Part shown: positions 1 through 12,400 of the stretch, piece by piece
Numbering within the stretch: the first letter of the stretch is position 1
Layout: each line of letters opens with the position of its first letter
Assembly (NCBI RefSeq): GCF_963678635.1
Contig: NC_087065.1
Span: 68,264,956-68,328,955 of the forward strand
DNA length: 64,000 nucleotides
DNA from: Symsagittifera roscoffensis
Lineage: Eukaryota; Xenacoelomorpha; Acoela; Convolutidae
Direction: 5' to 3'
Translations under genes and position numbers: made by a program
Notes under the pieces: model-generated
What the model saw: the letters and a program-made list of their open reading frames with translations, nothing else
Databases searched by the model: none
Told to the model about the DNA's origin: nothing

Positions 1-206
1 CTCACAAATTTTAAATTGAAGATCAGTCCTGTATGATTCGATTATTTAATTTTTTTGTCAAAAAGCTTAGTGTACTAAATAGGCGACTCCTAACATAATG
101 TTATTTAAAGATGAAATGATTGCTAAATCGTGAATAACTGGATGGAGTTATTTTTCAAAATCTATATTTTAAAAAATATGATTAAGAAGATATTTGATTT
201 ACTTAG
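1..206 (+). other. Partial intron upstream of first visible CLASP exon
   Basis: AT-rich sequence without coding character that ends in a pyrimidine-containing acceptor (tttacttag) at 206. It is the 3' part of a CLASP intron; the preceding exon is outside the window. Confidence 0.75.
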
Positions 207-419
207 GTGAGAGACCGAGCAGTGCATCTGCTGGTTGAAGTGTACAAACACGTGGGAGACAGACTGCGGATGGATCTGGAGAAGAAGAATCTGCTGCCAG
301 ATGCCTCCAAGCGAAAGGTCATCTTCCAGAAGTTCGAGGAGGCCAAACAGAATGACCTCATGAAGGTCGCAGCCAGTCCCACCACTCCTCATGATCCAGC
401 TGCTGAATTGAACGGCGAG
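207..419 (+). CDS. CLASP: CLASP exon: end of TOG1
   Basis: 71 codons, phase 0 at both ends, bounded by acceptor ttacttag and donor gag|gtgaga. The peptide starts VRDRAVHLLVEVYKHVGDR and continues with a Leu/Lys segment, matching the last HEAT helices of CLASP TOG1 (the RERAINCLVEIYRHVGERV block of vertebrate CLASP). It closes with an acidic tail ending in NGE. The GTG at 207 is a Val codon inside the protein, not a start. TOG1 is the N-terminal TOG-like domain; its earlier helices are not in this window. Confidence 0.93.
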
Positions 420-3400
420 GTGAGAATTGAAATTGTGATCGAATTAATGTTTCAAGTTGAAAAAAAATATTTGTTTTGTCATGATAAACCCCATGCTTTC
501 CTGTAGAGCAAATGAAATTCGATGACAATGATCATTCGAAATTTTAAATCTAGGTTCAAATTGACGTTTTTTCTCAAGTAACAATTTCGAAATAAATGGC
601 AGCAATTTCAAAGTTAATTGGGGGGTTGTAAGTTTTGGGTCTCTTTGCTTCATAAATCATTAACTTGAGAAAAGGATGTGCAAATTTCAATTCATAATGG
701 TTCAGAGCACAAGCTTGTTTAAATCAATTAACTGCTGAACGAATCCTTGTGACTACGTACTTGGACTAATAAATAGCTTTTAGTTAGTCTTTTTCAGTTG
801 ACTGAGTGACTTTTTCTTAACTTTTATGCCGACTTGTCTTTGTGTCGAGTTGACTATTTCTGTTCTGGCTGATATTAACACTGTGTTTCACCCGCTCTCA
901 GGATGGTTTCTCTGTCATCTCCTTTCCGAGATCCCCAAGCACCCCCCGCAATGCGGCCACAATCGCCGGCCTCACCCGTCCCTCTCGTAATTTATCCCCA
1001 GGTGGCTCCGAAAGCCTCCCAGGGTCGATAGCGCTCTCTAAGTCACCGTCGGCTGAGTCACCGCCGATTCCGGGGACTCTGGTCTTGGGGTCGCCCTCTC
1101 CGAGTTCAGACCAGGGTAGAGTCACTAGCAAGCCCCCTCCTTCTAGGGTAATTATGCCGCGGCTGTGTGTTGTTGAATGCCTCTTCTAACCGCCGAATGC
1201 ATCGCACAGTATCTTTTAGGTTTTTTGTGGTAGCTTAAATATGCTTTTTAATTGTAAAAATGTTTACGAAAATCTAGCTTGGATGTTTTAGATGAAGCTA
1301 ATGATATCGCATGCATGCGAAGCAGTACTGAGCATATGAAAAGCATATTTTGACGTATTTACCGTCGCAATTTTGAGTTCATTTTTGACTCATCTCACAT
1401 AAATTAGTGCGCAGCCGAGTTGCCAAATTTTAGTATCTATGTGCTGCTCGAATTCTTTTTCTTTTTGGCAACTAAATAGCATGTTTTATATCCACTTTTT
1501 TGATAGCTTGTGGTTGTTAGACAGTTAGGTGCTATGGCATAAATTAGTGAGCAGCTCAATTTCAGTATCTCTGTATTAATCCAATTCTAATTGGCAAGTA
1601 AATAGCATGTGTTTTATCCGCTTTTTTGGTGGCTGTTTATTAGACAGGTGCCATGGCGCAGATTTCATAAAACTCAACTTTGGAGGTCGGGACTCGAATC
1701 CCGCTGGAAACGTTTTTTTTTTCTGAAAGCTTTTTTTCTTGTTTTCAAATGTCAATGAACGAAGTGTATTAAGTAAACGAAGGGTTTTGCAATCGGGTAC
1801 TAGACCTTTTGCCCTTAAGTAACTTTGTTGTTCACAGGACCTATATCGGGTTTACTTTTTCCTGATGGTTTTTCGGCTTTAGGTTCTCAATTAAGCTCTC
1901 GATTTAATTTCTGAATTGCGAATACCACCTTGATTTCAGTGCATATGTGGTTTTCGTGGATAAGAAATGGGCAGTACTTGACTTTCAGCTGATTGGCTGT
2001 CGGCTTATTTACCTAATATTTTGTTTCCTACAATTTTGCGATTTTATTTATGAGATCGATAAAACTTTGGTCACAAAATTAATTTTTGGAATGCTTAATT
2101 TCAACCCCTCATGGAACTCTTTGAAAAATTTTGATTAATTTTAACTAAAAAAACTTGATTTTTATTTTTTTGTTTTTCTGGTTCTTTCTTCAACGGTATC
2201 AACATTTGAAGTCCTCTCTGATATTTTTTGAGTCTCATGCTGTTTTAATCCTATACTCATTGTGTCGCAAGTGGTGCGAAGCTCAGCTTCGCCGTGTGGT
2301 TAATCTACGAATTTAAAACGATTTTTGTCAGATTTCTGAATTAATTTCCTCATTTTTTCTCAGATGATTCCTTCGCGTGTGTTGAAATGTTCAAATGAGC
2401 GTTTATCATTCATAGGTCTGTTTCAGAATGGATGGATTGTGCCTCCTGCTCTTGAAAACTAAACGATTTTTGAAAAATAGAGTTTTTATACTGTGAACTT
2501 GCATGTTTTTGTATCGCAAGTGGTGCGAAGATCCGCTTTGCTTAATTTTTTCTGTCAATTTTTTTTTTGTTTGCTAAACTTTCTCAATTCTAATTGTTTT
2601 GGCTCCGATTTGAATTAGGAACAATTCTGTTGCAAATGTTTTTTATTCAAGTAAAAGTTGACCGGAAAAAAATAAGTTTGTGAAATCGAATTATTAAGTC
2701 GAAACATGTGCGTTTGTGAGATGGCCATAATTCACGTTGTTTATCCATGGCGTCCTGTTGCACCAATAAATGAGGTTTCAGCTAGATTCACAAAGTTAAT
2801 AAAATTGTATTTATAGCTTTCCATTCAGTGTGCAATCGATCGGAAAATTTAATAATATTATTTCGCGTCCTTATTGACAAATTTTAGTCTCTGTACGGTG
2901 TGTTTGACTTCAAAGTAATTAGTTAACTAAACTACAAACTTATCGGGTCAATCATTTGAAACTGGTGCTCTTTGTCAGTTAAGGTGAGTTATGTTAAATA
3001 CGCATGAAGTTAAGAAAGAACAACAGAACAAGTGATTAAGCATTGTTTTATTACCAAAATTACCATACATATAACATTCTAAGGTATTCCTATCCTTAAA
3101 CCATTGGACTTTATGCACATCACATAGCTATATAATTATGGTTATTGTAATTTGAAATATTTCACTTTCTGAATTAGACAGAAAAAACGCTTGTACCCTA
3201 TTTGTGAGTGAAATTATTGTACGAAGTCTAATTTATTCCTACAGCAAAATTTTGTTATTTACCAAGGCGAGGCGCAGTTTATTATTACTAGGTAGCCTTT
3301 TAAGATCAAATAGTAAAATTTTGGAAACTCAAGCGATATTCATCTCCAACTTTTTTACGTATTGCTTCGATGGTTGGATATCAGATTGAATTATTTACTA

Positions 3401-6400
3401 AGGCGCCGCTGGCTTACGCCTTGCTCAATAGCATCGGGTCTTTGGCTCAAATTCAGGTGTATGCCAATTTTTTTGGAGTTTTTCTTTTTGACATCCTTCC
3501 CGTTTTTTTTTTCAATTGCCTTTTGTATGCTTTTTATGCGGGGCGCAGTTTAGCCTTTCAGTCTGTTTTTTTTTGCTAGGGCCGCACTTTTGGGTTAACA
3601 TATTAGTAGGTTTTTAGATATCTGTACATTTTTTGAAGAGATAGTCAGAAGAATAAACCACGTGTCTCAATACAAAGAGTAGTAGTATTTTTTTTTGGGT
3701 TTTATGTGTTTTTACTCGTTTTATTTGTAGGTGAGCCAAATTTCCCTCGTTTTTTGGGACCTGAATCATTGTAATGAGATAGCTATTAAGTGGTGTTTAT
3801 TGACGCATCGGCTTTAATATACTTTCTCGCCATTTGCCCGAGGAGTCTTATGTTGCAGCGAGGTTTACTGTGAAGCAGTCTTAGGTCGCTTTCCATGCTT
3901 CCCTCTTCCGCTCATAGAGGTAATTTATGAGGGATTTTAAGGTCCTGGTCTTGGTGGCTGAGGATTGCAACAAGGGAATCAGTGGCATCTTAGCTTATCC
4001 TGTTAAAGTACTAGCCTCCTCTCTTATGTTCAGGTCGCGCTTTTCCATTTTCTAATTCAGCTTGTTTTTTTTCTCTCCATGGAGTTTTTGACCATCACTC
4101 TTCCATTCTGGCCTGATTTCTGTTTTTGCAGTTTCCAGGCTAGCAGGCCTCTTCTGTTGCAGCCGGTTTGCAGTATCTTTGGCCGTCTTGTCTGCACTTT
4201 GGTTTCGTGTGATTCCGCAGCGGGTCGGCCCAAGGTAAGGCTGGTTTTCGGAGTTTCTCTCCGTACGCGCAATGTTTGGCTCCGAATTACGAGTCCTCTG
4301 ATTTTTTTTTGTTCTGTAACATCTTTATTCTTCCAGTTGTTGACAAAATTGCTGCATCTGATTTGCTCCAGTAGCCAAATCATCAGTCCAGACCTCGTTC
4401 CTGTTTCTCATTTTAAAAATTAGTTCTTTTTCTTGCACTTCTTTTAATCCTTTTTTTAAAATATTTTTTAAAATCGTCTTCGATTCTAGGCAGTGGACAA
4501 AATTAAACGCATATTTACTTTTTTATTTTCTAAAATTCATAATTTTTAGAACAAGTTTGGACAATATTTTGTTGGAATGTTACATCAACCGATTGCAAAT
4601 GATCTGAACTATCCTCTCCGAAAGTCTCAGTTTTTAATTTGAAGCACTTACCAGTTTTTTCCTGGTCTGAACATGCCAGTTTTCATTATTTATTATAGGT
4701 TTTTTTAGTAGAGTGAAAACTGTGTTGAATAAGCGGAGTAGAAAAAGTTGATCATGCGATGTGAAGTATTTTAAACAAGATTTTTGCATTGTTCAGTGAC
4801 AACTTTCCTATTTTTCACTTTTTCGGAAAAACTTATTACAAATAGTGAAAACTGGCATTTTCAGAACCGGAATAAGCTGATTGGGGCTTCAAATCAAAAG
4901 TTGAGACTTTTAGGGAGGGTAGTTCATATCATTTGCAGTCGGTTGATGCAAAAATTTGGTAAAATTTTTACGAAATGTTGTCAAAAATTGTCCTTAAAAT
5001 CAGTTTTTTTAGAACAAAAACTTGAATTTGCGTTTAAATTTGTCCACAAGTGTAGTGCAGCGGAAAATTGAATGCTTCGTGTTCATATTTTTAAGTTTAG
5101 AATATTTTCTTTGTTAAAAGGAAGGTAAACTCTACTATCGAACGGCAAAAGTGTAAATGAATGTCACGAAAAACGTGATCGATTTCTCATTTCGAACTTG
5201 AATTTATTTTTCAAGTTTTCCATCAGAATCTATATTCCTTTATTTATCCAGTTTTCTTTGAAATTCGAAAGTTGAGTTTTAAAAAAAAACAGTTCCGTAT
5301 TTTTCCTGTTTACTGCTTTTCCCAACGTATGGTGGCTATGTTTGTTATGTAAAACTTATCACTCTAGTTTGCCAATTTGCCTATGCCAAGTTTTTGATTT
5401 GCTCTATCGCAGGTGTATATTTGACCATTAATAATTTGTAGACAGAAGCGACCATTAAAGTCAGTTTTGCTAAACTACCAACAGAAATCAGTGGGTTAAG
5501 CCTTTGAGAACGGATTACTCAAGAACAACTAAACAGTAATCTGTCTGCACCACTTCGTTTGCTGATTTTAAGCATAATTGACAGACTTATAACTTGTATT
5601 CCAGACCTACAAAAAATTGTCTAGAGATTAGAAAAAGTTGACTATGAAAGTTGTTTTTATTATGAAAGAAATGCATAAAGTTTGCTGAGAGCGAAAGAAG
5701 TCACAGCAAGCTCCCGATTCCGAAACGATGGATCGAAATGGTATCGCCGCATACAAGTCACTCCTCGCGTTTCAAAACTCCTCCTAAACTGAGACTGTTC
5801 AAAGACCATTCGCCGGCGCCGGATGGATTTAAAAAGAAAAAGAAAAGGAGTATTAGCGGAAGTTTGGTCTCAACTCCGAGGTCCACCCAAGGAAGTCCGA
5901 CTCCGAGGGTATCGGAAGTGAAGGATCTTGTCCAAGGCAGATTTACTTATACGCAGCTGTCAGCGGCTAAATTGGTGTTGATATTTTCTTCCGATGAGTA
6001 AAAAGTCTTTCCGTCTGTCAATACTATATCTACTTCTGTTATACTTTATCTTTTCTCTTATCTGGCTCTGAATCTTTTATTTTTATCTCAATTCAGCGTA
6101 ATCGTTGAAATTTTTGATGTGACTCGTGTTTTGGAAGCAAGTTTGTTGTTTTAACTTAAGTTCAAGTTTGTCGAAGAGCTCAGTTTTTCGTAATTCGTTT
6201 CTGTGTGAGCATTTTTTCAAAGCACGAATCTAATTGTACCAGTTTTTGTAGCTGTATATTAAACTACGCATGTGAAATAGTGGTTTCCGTTTTTGCTGAT
6301 CTTTTTGAGAAGTACATTTGTTTACCTGAGCACAATTTTGATCCTCAAAAACAGATTGACGAAATATTGGAAATTATGGACGTTCTTTTCTGTTTAGTCA

Positions 6401-9400
6401 TCAGCATTAGCTCGAGTGAACGGGGCTGTTAAAAGTGCTACTTCATCTAAGCCTGCAGGAGGGGGCGCAGCGAGCAGGTCAAACTCAGTGTCATCTGCCA
6501 AAAATCTGGCCACTCGCAAACAGTCCGCCGGAGCCATGCCAGCTAGCTCGAGCAATACTGGCGCGGTCACCGCAAACGACTTTCAAAAGATGTTCGATGA
6601 CATCAAACCAGCAAGTGTAAGTCGTGTTTCGTTTTCATTGACCTCTCAACTTCAGTCATAGAAAAAGATTATACGATCTTTAAGTTGGGACACATCGAAA
6701 TATAGCTTAAATTATGTTACCGTACTAGATTACTGGTAAAAAAAAATTCTCTCAACCTGACAAGTTGACGATTCTTCCTATGTTAACTGAGGAAGCAAAT
6801 TTATGTTAATTCACCGTTCCTGTCCTGCAGTTTTTGGGCTCATGCGCGAACATTCTCAACCAATCAACGCGCTTTAAACTGTCCATCCAAAGCTGACTTA
6901 TTGGTTTTTTGCTTATTGAATACTGAGCTCTGATTGGCTGAAAAAACATTTCTTTCGAATTTTTGAATACTAAGCTCTGATTGGCTGAACAAACATTTCT
7001 TTCGATTTTTTTTATTACTGAGCTCTGATTGACTGACAAAACATTTTTTCGAATTTGGCTGATTAAATTTTGGCGCTTGAGGGATTCAGCCGGAATGTAT
7101 TGTATGTTTTGTTCAGGTCTACTCTGCCCGGTCCCTGGACGAAGATTTGACGAAGGTGAAGGAAGTTCTGGAGAACATGGACAACGACTGGAGTGTGAGA
7201 GTGAAGGAGCTAAAGAGACTGTGTGCCATCATGAAAGCCAATGTATTCGCTACTTACCCCAGTGAAGTGAACAACCACCTGAAGGAGATCACACGAGTGC
7301 TGAGCATGTCAGTCAAAGACCTCAGGAGTCAGGTGAGGTCCCAGAGGTGGAAACGAGAAGAGAGATTTTGAAAACAAATAGTCTATTTTAGCGCCGAAGC
7401 GGTGGTCGGCCGAAAATGGATTTTAGTGAAATAGTAAAAAAGGGGCTTTGGGTGGTTAGGGGTTCGAGGTCATGAGAAAAAAGACGCCTGCTCACCCAAC
7501 TGCCTATAGATCCGCCCCCATTATTGACCATGCTTTGTATGTAAATGTTTCTAGTTTCGTTTGTAAATAAACCAATTTAAGGGTGGACTAAGATTTCCAG
7601 TTCGATTGTTTCTTTTTTAGGTTGCGCGTGAGGCGTGCATATCAGTGGCATTCATGTGTCTACTCATGGGTGTGGCTGCCACTCCCCTGGCAGAGGGATG
7701 TCTCGCCAGTCTCTTCTCAATTGTGCCCAACTCGGCCAAGATCATCGCGAGTAGTGGCTGCACTGCCCTCATGTACATCACCCAACATGTACACTCCAAC
7801 AAACTCATCCCCATCCTCATCTCCTTCCAGGCCCAGAAGTCCATACCCTGCAGACTGTGAGTAGAACAAGGCACCGGCATCTACTCATCCATGCCACCTT
7901 CCCAGTTTTTGCGATATCGAGCTCTACTTGACATATTGCTAAGTATCAATTAGTTTCAGTTTCAAAGAAACGTTATTTTAAAAACGTGACTTTTCCAAAA
8001 GTTGACGCTGGTGCCATTCACATTTCAACCCAACTAAATATACTTGCATAAATTTTTGAAGTGCATGGTTATAATTCAAATTAACTTCGAAACGATGGGG
8101 GGTTCTTAAATGAGTAAAAAGAGGTGGTGGGTTATTAGTTAGAGCCGAAAACGGAACGTGGCAAACTTACATTTCTAATTGAACATACTTAGCAGATTTT
8201 TTAACAATATATTCAGGGCAAAGAGGCATGACATGTTTACTCTGGTGAAATCATGGTTTAGTAGACGTAATACAGTCAGTTTCGAGCTACCATAACATGG
8301 AAATGACCCTCAGTTGAATTTTATCATTTTTTTTTCATAGCCAGCTCAGCCGAATGTTGGAGGATATCCTTCGCAACTGGGATGCATCGGTGCTCGACAA
8401 GTACTTCACGAATGTCGAAGACTGCCTCGTTAAACTGCTCTCGGACGCTGACGAGAAGACACGAGTGTTGGCCCGAAAGGGATTCTTCGCGCTCAAGGAC
8501 AGATTTCCCAGCAGGGCTGACATCCTCATGGCGACCCTGGATCCAAGAGTGCAGAGAAAACTGTCTGGCGAAGCAAGTTACGGGTCCAGTGTAAACTCTC
8601 TGGCTGCTGCCAAGTCTCAGAGTTCTTTGGGGTCGCAAGAAAGCTTGGGAGGGTGAGTTTTTATGAAAAAGTGGAGCGACTTTGAGCGTTGCCCACTTTC
8701 TGAGGGCAAGTAAAAGTAATACTTGTCGTTTTTGATATTATGCCGAGTTCGCTTCAAATGATGTTAAGATTTGATGAACGTAGTTCAGACTCTTACATAG
8801 GTCGAGATGATTTTCAGGGAAAGTCAAAAGCTCTTTTTCATGGAAAGTTAAAAAATTCGTTTAGGCTCAAATTTACTTTTTAGCAGTTTGACTTTTGATT
8901 TCATATCAAGTTCAGTTCATTTCTTTTGCTTACACTTGCGAGCATAGTGTAATTGTACGACTGTTATTTGTTCCCGCCCAAGTCGCAATTATTGGTGCCA
9001 CTTTTGGGGGCACCTTTACGACTTTTTGATAGCATGTGCTTCGACATTCGATTAGTAATTTTTTTAACACATTTGATGCAGTTTTGATTCATCAAATGAA
9101 CCGAAAAAAGCTATTTGTCACAACAGTACAATAAGCAAAACTCATTTTCAGAAATTTTCCAGCTCAATATATCTTGCAATAATTTTGAAATGCATTTTAG
9201 ACTCGAGTTAGTGTGGATGCCCAGTTTCTTATATTCCACATCATTACAAGTTAAATTGTGCCTATTTGTGTCTTTGGTGCCATTTTTGTTTGTGGTTAGT
9301 GTTAGCAAATTGTCAAGGGCTCGTGACGCAGATGCGAGGACAGGAGACTCAAAATCTTGGTCGTAGGGTCGATTCCGCCACAGCAAAAGTTTTATTTTGC

Positions 9401-12400
9401 GCGGCCTATTTTTTTACCTTTTCTCTTATTTAACTTTATAGAGCAACTTTTTTTGTCGTTTTCTTGCTAGTTGTTGCTGGTTTCAAAATCGATATTTTTT
9501 TCACTTTTTCCGGAGGAATATTTAATTTAACTATTGATCCAGTTTTTTCAGATTAATGAACATAGTGAGGACTCTTATATAGGTCTTGCGTTTGTTTTTT
9601 TTTTCAGGAAAAAGTCTTAAAATTTGTTCACGGTCAATTTTGATTTTTCGAGGTTTGACTTGTTATTTTCTTTAAGTTCAGTGCATTTCCATTATGGAAA
9701 GGAGGGCAAAATCCACTATCGAACAGCAAAAATGTAAAGGTCACGGAAAATTTGATCGACTTCTAATTTCGAAAATGAAAATTAATTATTAGATATCCCA
9801 GTGAAATTAAAGTTTGGACGATTGAACCAGGTTCCTCAAATTGGGTTAATTTTAACAAATTTTAACTATTAAAGTGTCCATCATAAATTGTTCTTCTAAT
9901 TCAAAGAGCTTTAAGGCCATCTATCTATTTCTTCGAAATTCAAAATTAAAGATTTTTGAAAAAAGTCAGTTTTTGTTTCAGTTTCATTGCGTTCATTAAT
10001 CTTTTCCAACCGTCAGTTGGCTATGTTTAAATTGGGTTATTTCATCAAAAAAGTGTCAATCATAAACTGTTCTTGACATTCGAAGTGCTGTAAGACTATA
10101 TGTTTTTTCTTTCAAATTTGAAAGCTATAGTTTTTCAAAAAACAAGTCAAGATTTTTTCTGTTTAATTGCGTTCATTGACTCTTTTCCAGTTGTCTGTTG
10201 GCTATGTTTTACTGAAAAGAAGTTAATATTTGTCAGTGCTGGAGAATGAAATGAAGTTTCATTCAATTTCTTGTTTATGTCTTTTCAGTCATTTTTAGTT
10301 TCTATAAATAGATTTAAAATGAAAGGCAAATGATAGTTTTTTGAAAGCTATAGTTTTTGAAGCTTTAAAGAAATCAGTTGGTTGGTTTTCTCGTTCATAA
10401 AATTTGTTGGCTATATATTGGCTGTTAATTATCTGTTGGCTATTTCTTGACGTTTAATGGATATTTTTGTGTTTCAGGAGAAGCGTAAGCAGTCTGTCTA
10501 CAAGAATGGGTGTAAAAAACACTACCAATGGTATGTTAAGTGCTGAATGTGTAAGTTTGCTGTATTTTTTTTTGAAAAGGGATATGTCGCATGTATCATT
10601 TAATTTTAAAAAGACCTTCATCGGAAACTTCGGAAAGATTTTTGCACTTTTCTCAAGTTTGCCTCATGATGATTTGCAGCTTTATTTCATGTCACTGGCA
10701 CGAGGTGTTTAGTTTCATAGCTTTAAGTCTTCTTTCTTTCTTTGATTTAAAAAGATTGTTTGATTTAATTTGACTTGTGAGTAGTATGAATGCAGAATTT
10801 TCTTCTATTTTGTGTTTCCTTACCCGTTTGTTTGAGCAGGCGCTTTTAAAAAGAGTCATAGCACGCAGAATTTAGCCTCTAAGGGGGCTGCCCTTAGCCT
10901 GTCCCCACCCCAGCCTCAAACGCAAACCACTCTCACTCATAAAAGCGGTCTTCCCACTTCGGGAAAAGCCTACTCGACCATTCGGTTAAATTCGTCTTCT
11001 CCTGGAAAAGATGCTGCTAATTTTACCGGTGCACCAATTACACCGATTTCGACCACGCCTAACGAGAAATACAGAAGAAAGAGCTCGCCTAGAATTGGGG
11101 TATCGTCTTTAAGTTGCAATGTCAGAAGTGTTCACAGCTCAAGCGTACATAATTTAACGCCTGAAGGTTCTGGAAGAGTTTTGTCAATTAAAAGCGAAGG
11201 TTCAACGAGCACTGGTCGAAATAGAAAGAGTACTGCGTCACTTGGCAATGAACTTGAGTTGGAAAACGAAGGAGATGCCAACTCCTCGACGTTCCTGGAT
11301 ACCTCGTCTTCAGAGAGTGGTTTTGCGGAGGATTCGGGGGGGCTCATGAGTGTGAATGACGAGAGAGGTAAAGGTATAAAAGCAGCTGAAAGTGTAAAAT
11401 CGCAATGTGCTCATGCGAAATTGTCATGGTCGATTGTTCTCAGTCCGTTTGCTATTAATCTGTTTTTAACTTATTGGTTAACTTGCTTCATGTTAGTTCG
11501 TTTAGATTCAAGTATCAAGTTGGCATAAAAAATTGGGGCAAGGTCAAAAATTAGAGAAATTCCAGGAAGTGGAAGCCGGTTTTTAACGGCTTGAAAAATC
11601 GTTGATTTGCTTCATGTTAACAGCTGAAATTATGAAGCTGAAAAGCCTCTCTCTAGACTTCGTTTTATGGTTAGGCAAAATATTAGCCAGGTTACCATGA
11701 ATTTTAACCTGAATTTTTTTTAGTGTTCCTGAGTTTTTTGTTGGCCCTGAAACTGAATCTAGTTATCCAAGCTGTCTATTTTCCTGTGAACTTTAAGTTC
11801 ATTGTAGTAAAATTTCGCGGGATAAAAAAGTAATTATTTGTGCAAATTTGATGCTTGCTTTTTTAATTTAAGCGTTACCAATTGATTTTGCTTCAAAGTG
11901 CGATCATTAATTGTGAATAACTTCTAACTTGATGCTAATATTCTGCACAATTTATAATCTGACAGTTGTTAACATTAATTGACCTGAAACTAAATCGAAC
12001 ATTTGTAATCATATCTACCATTTAAAACCCATAATGATTGATATTTATATTTTTAAAGCTTAACAAGTTAAACTTACATAGTTATTGAGCTGTCGCTTAT
12101 GATGGTTTGTGAAAGTCTGTTTTGTTTTTGTTTCAGTCAAAAGAACTCTTGGTCCAGGAGACAGAACTGCAAGAACGAATCGGATGGCACAATCGCAACG
12201 TAAGGTCACCCTTATAAGATACTCAATAAAAATATCGATTAAAAAAGTTTTTTTTCCGAACAAAAATGATATTTATTTAAGTAATTTTCGAACAAAAATG
12301 ATATTTACTCTTGCGACTAGCAAGCGTTATCAAATCTGAATGTAGACTTTTTTCGGGCTAACAACTAGTTGAACAATATCTGTGGAATGACTTATGATGC

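Larger units (their letters stand above)
1148..5710 (+). other. CLASP intron (long, repeat-bearing)
   Basis: About 4.6 kb. It contains a roughly 140-bp direct duplication (1399-1657), a tRNA-like arm (about 1648-1715), two copies of the GCGAAGC-type hairpin motif (2264-2296, 2511-2543), a decayed LINE RNase H fragment on the minus strand (about 3840-4300), a fold-back element (4493-5047) and a family A repeat (5095-5345). No conserved CLASP exon was seen. Confidence 0.7.
8653..10477 (+). other. CLASP intron with family A repeats and a tRNA-like element
   Basis: Contains a partial family A copy (8770-8935), a tRNA-like sequence (about 9312-9385) and a full plus partial family A copy (9555-10215). 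No additional exon was seen. Confidence 0.65.

Noticed and set aside
898-1131. Minus-strand 77-codon ORF
   Set aside because: It is the antisense shadow of the CLASP exon 902-1147, which has matching phase and splice sites on the plus strand.
4057-4423. Overlapping 108- and 114-codon ORFs on the two strands
   Set aside because: Neither frame resembles a protein; the recognisable RNase H-like text is in a third, broken frame.
6405-6416. Alternative acceptors at 6404 and 6410 for the exon before TOG2
   Set aside because: Both would give a stop or wrong phase after the exon ending at 1147; the acceptor at 6397 is in phase and has the better pyrimidine tract.
8324-8638. Minus-strand 104-codon ORF
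   Set aside because: Antisense of the TOG2 exon; the plus strand encodes conserved CLASP residues.
9312-9385. Functional tRNA gene
   Set aside because: Anticodon arm folds, but the acceptor and D-arm pairing are incomplete and a family A repeat follows; treated as a tRNA-derived repeat.
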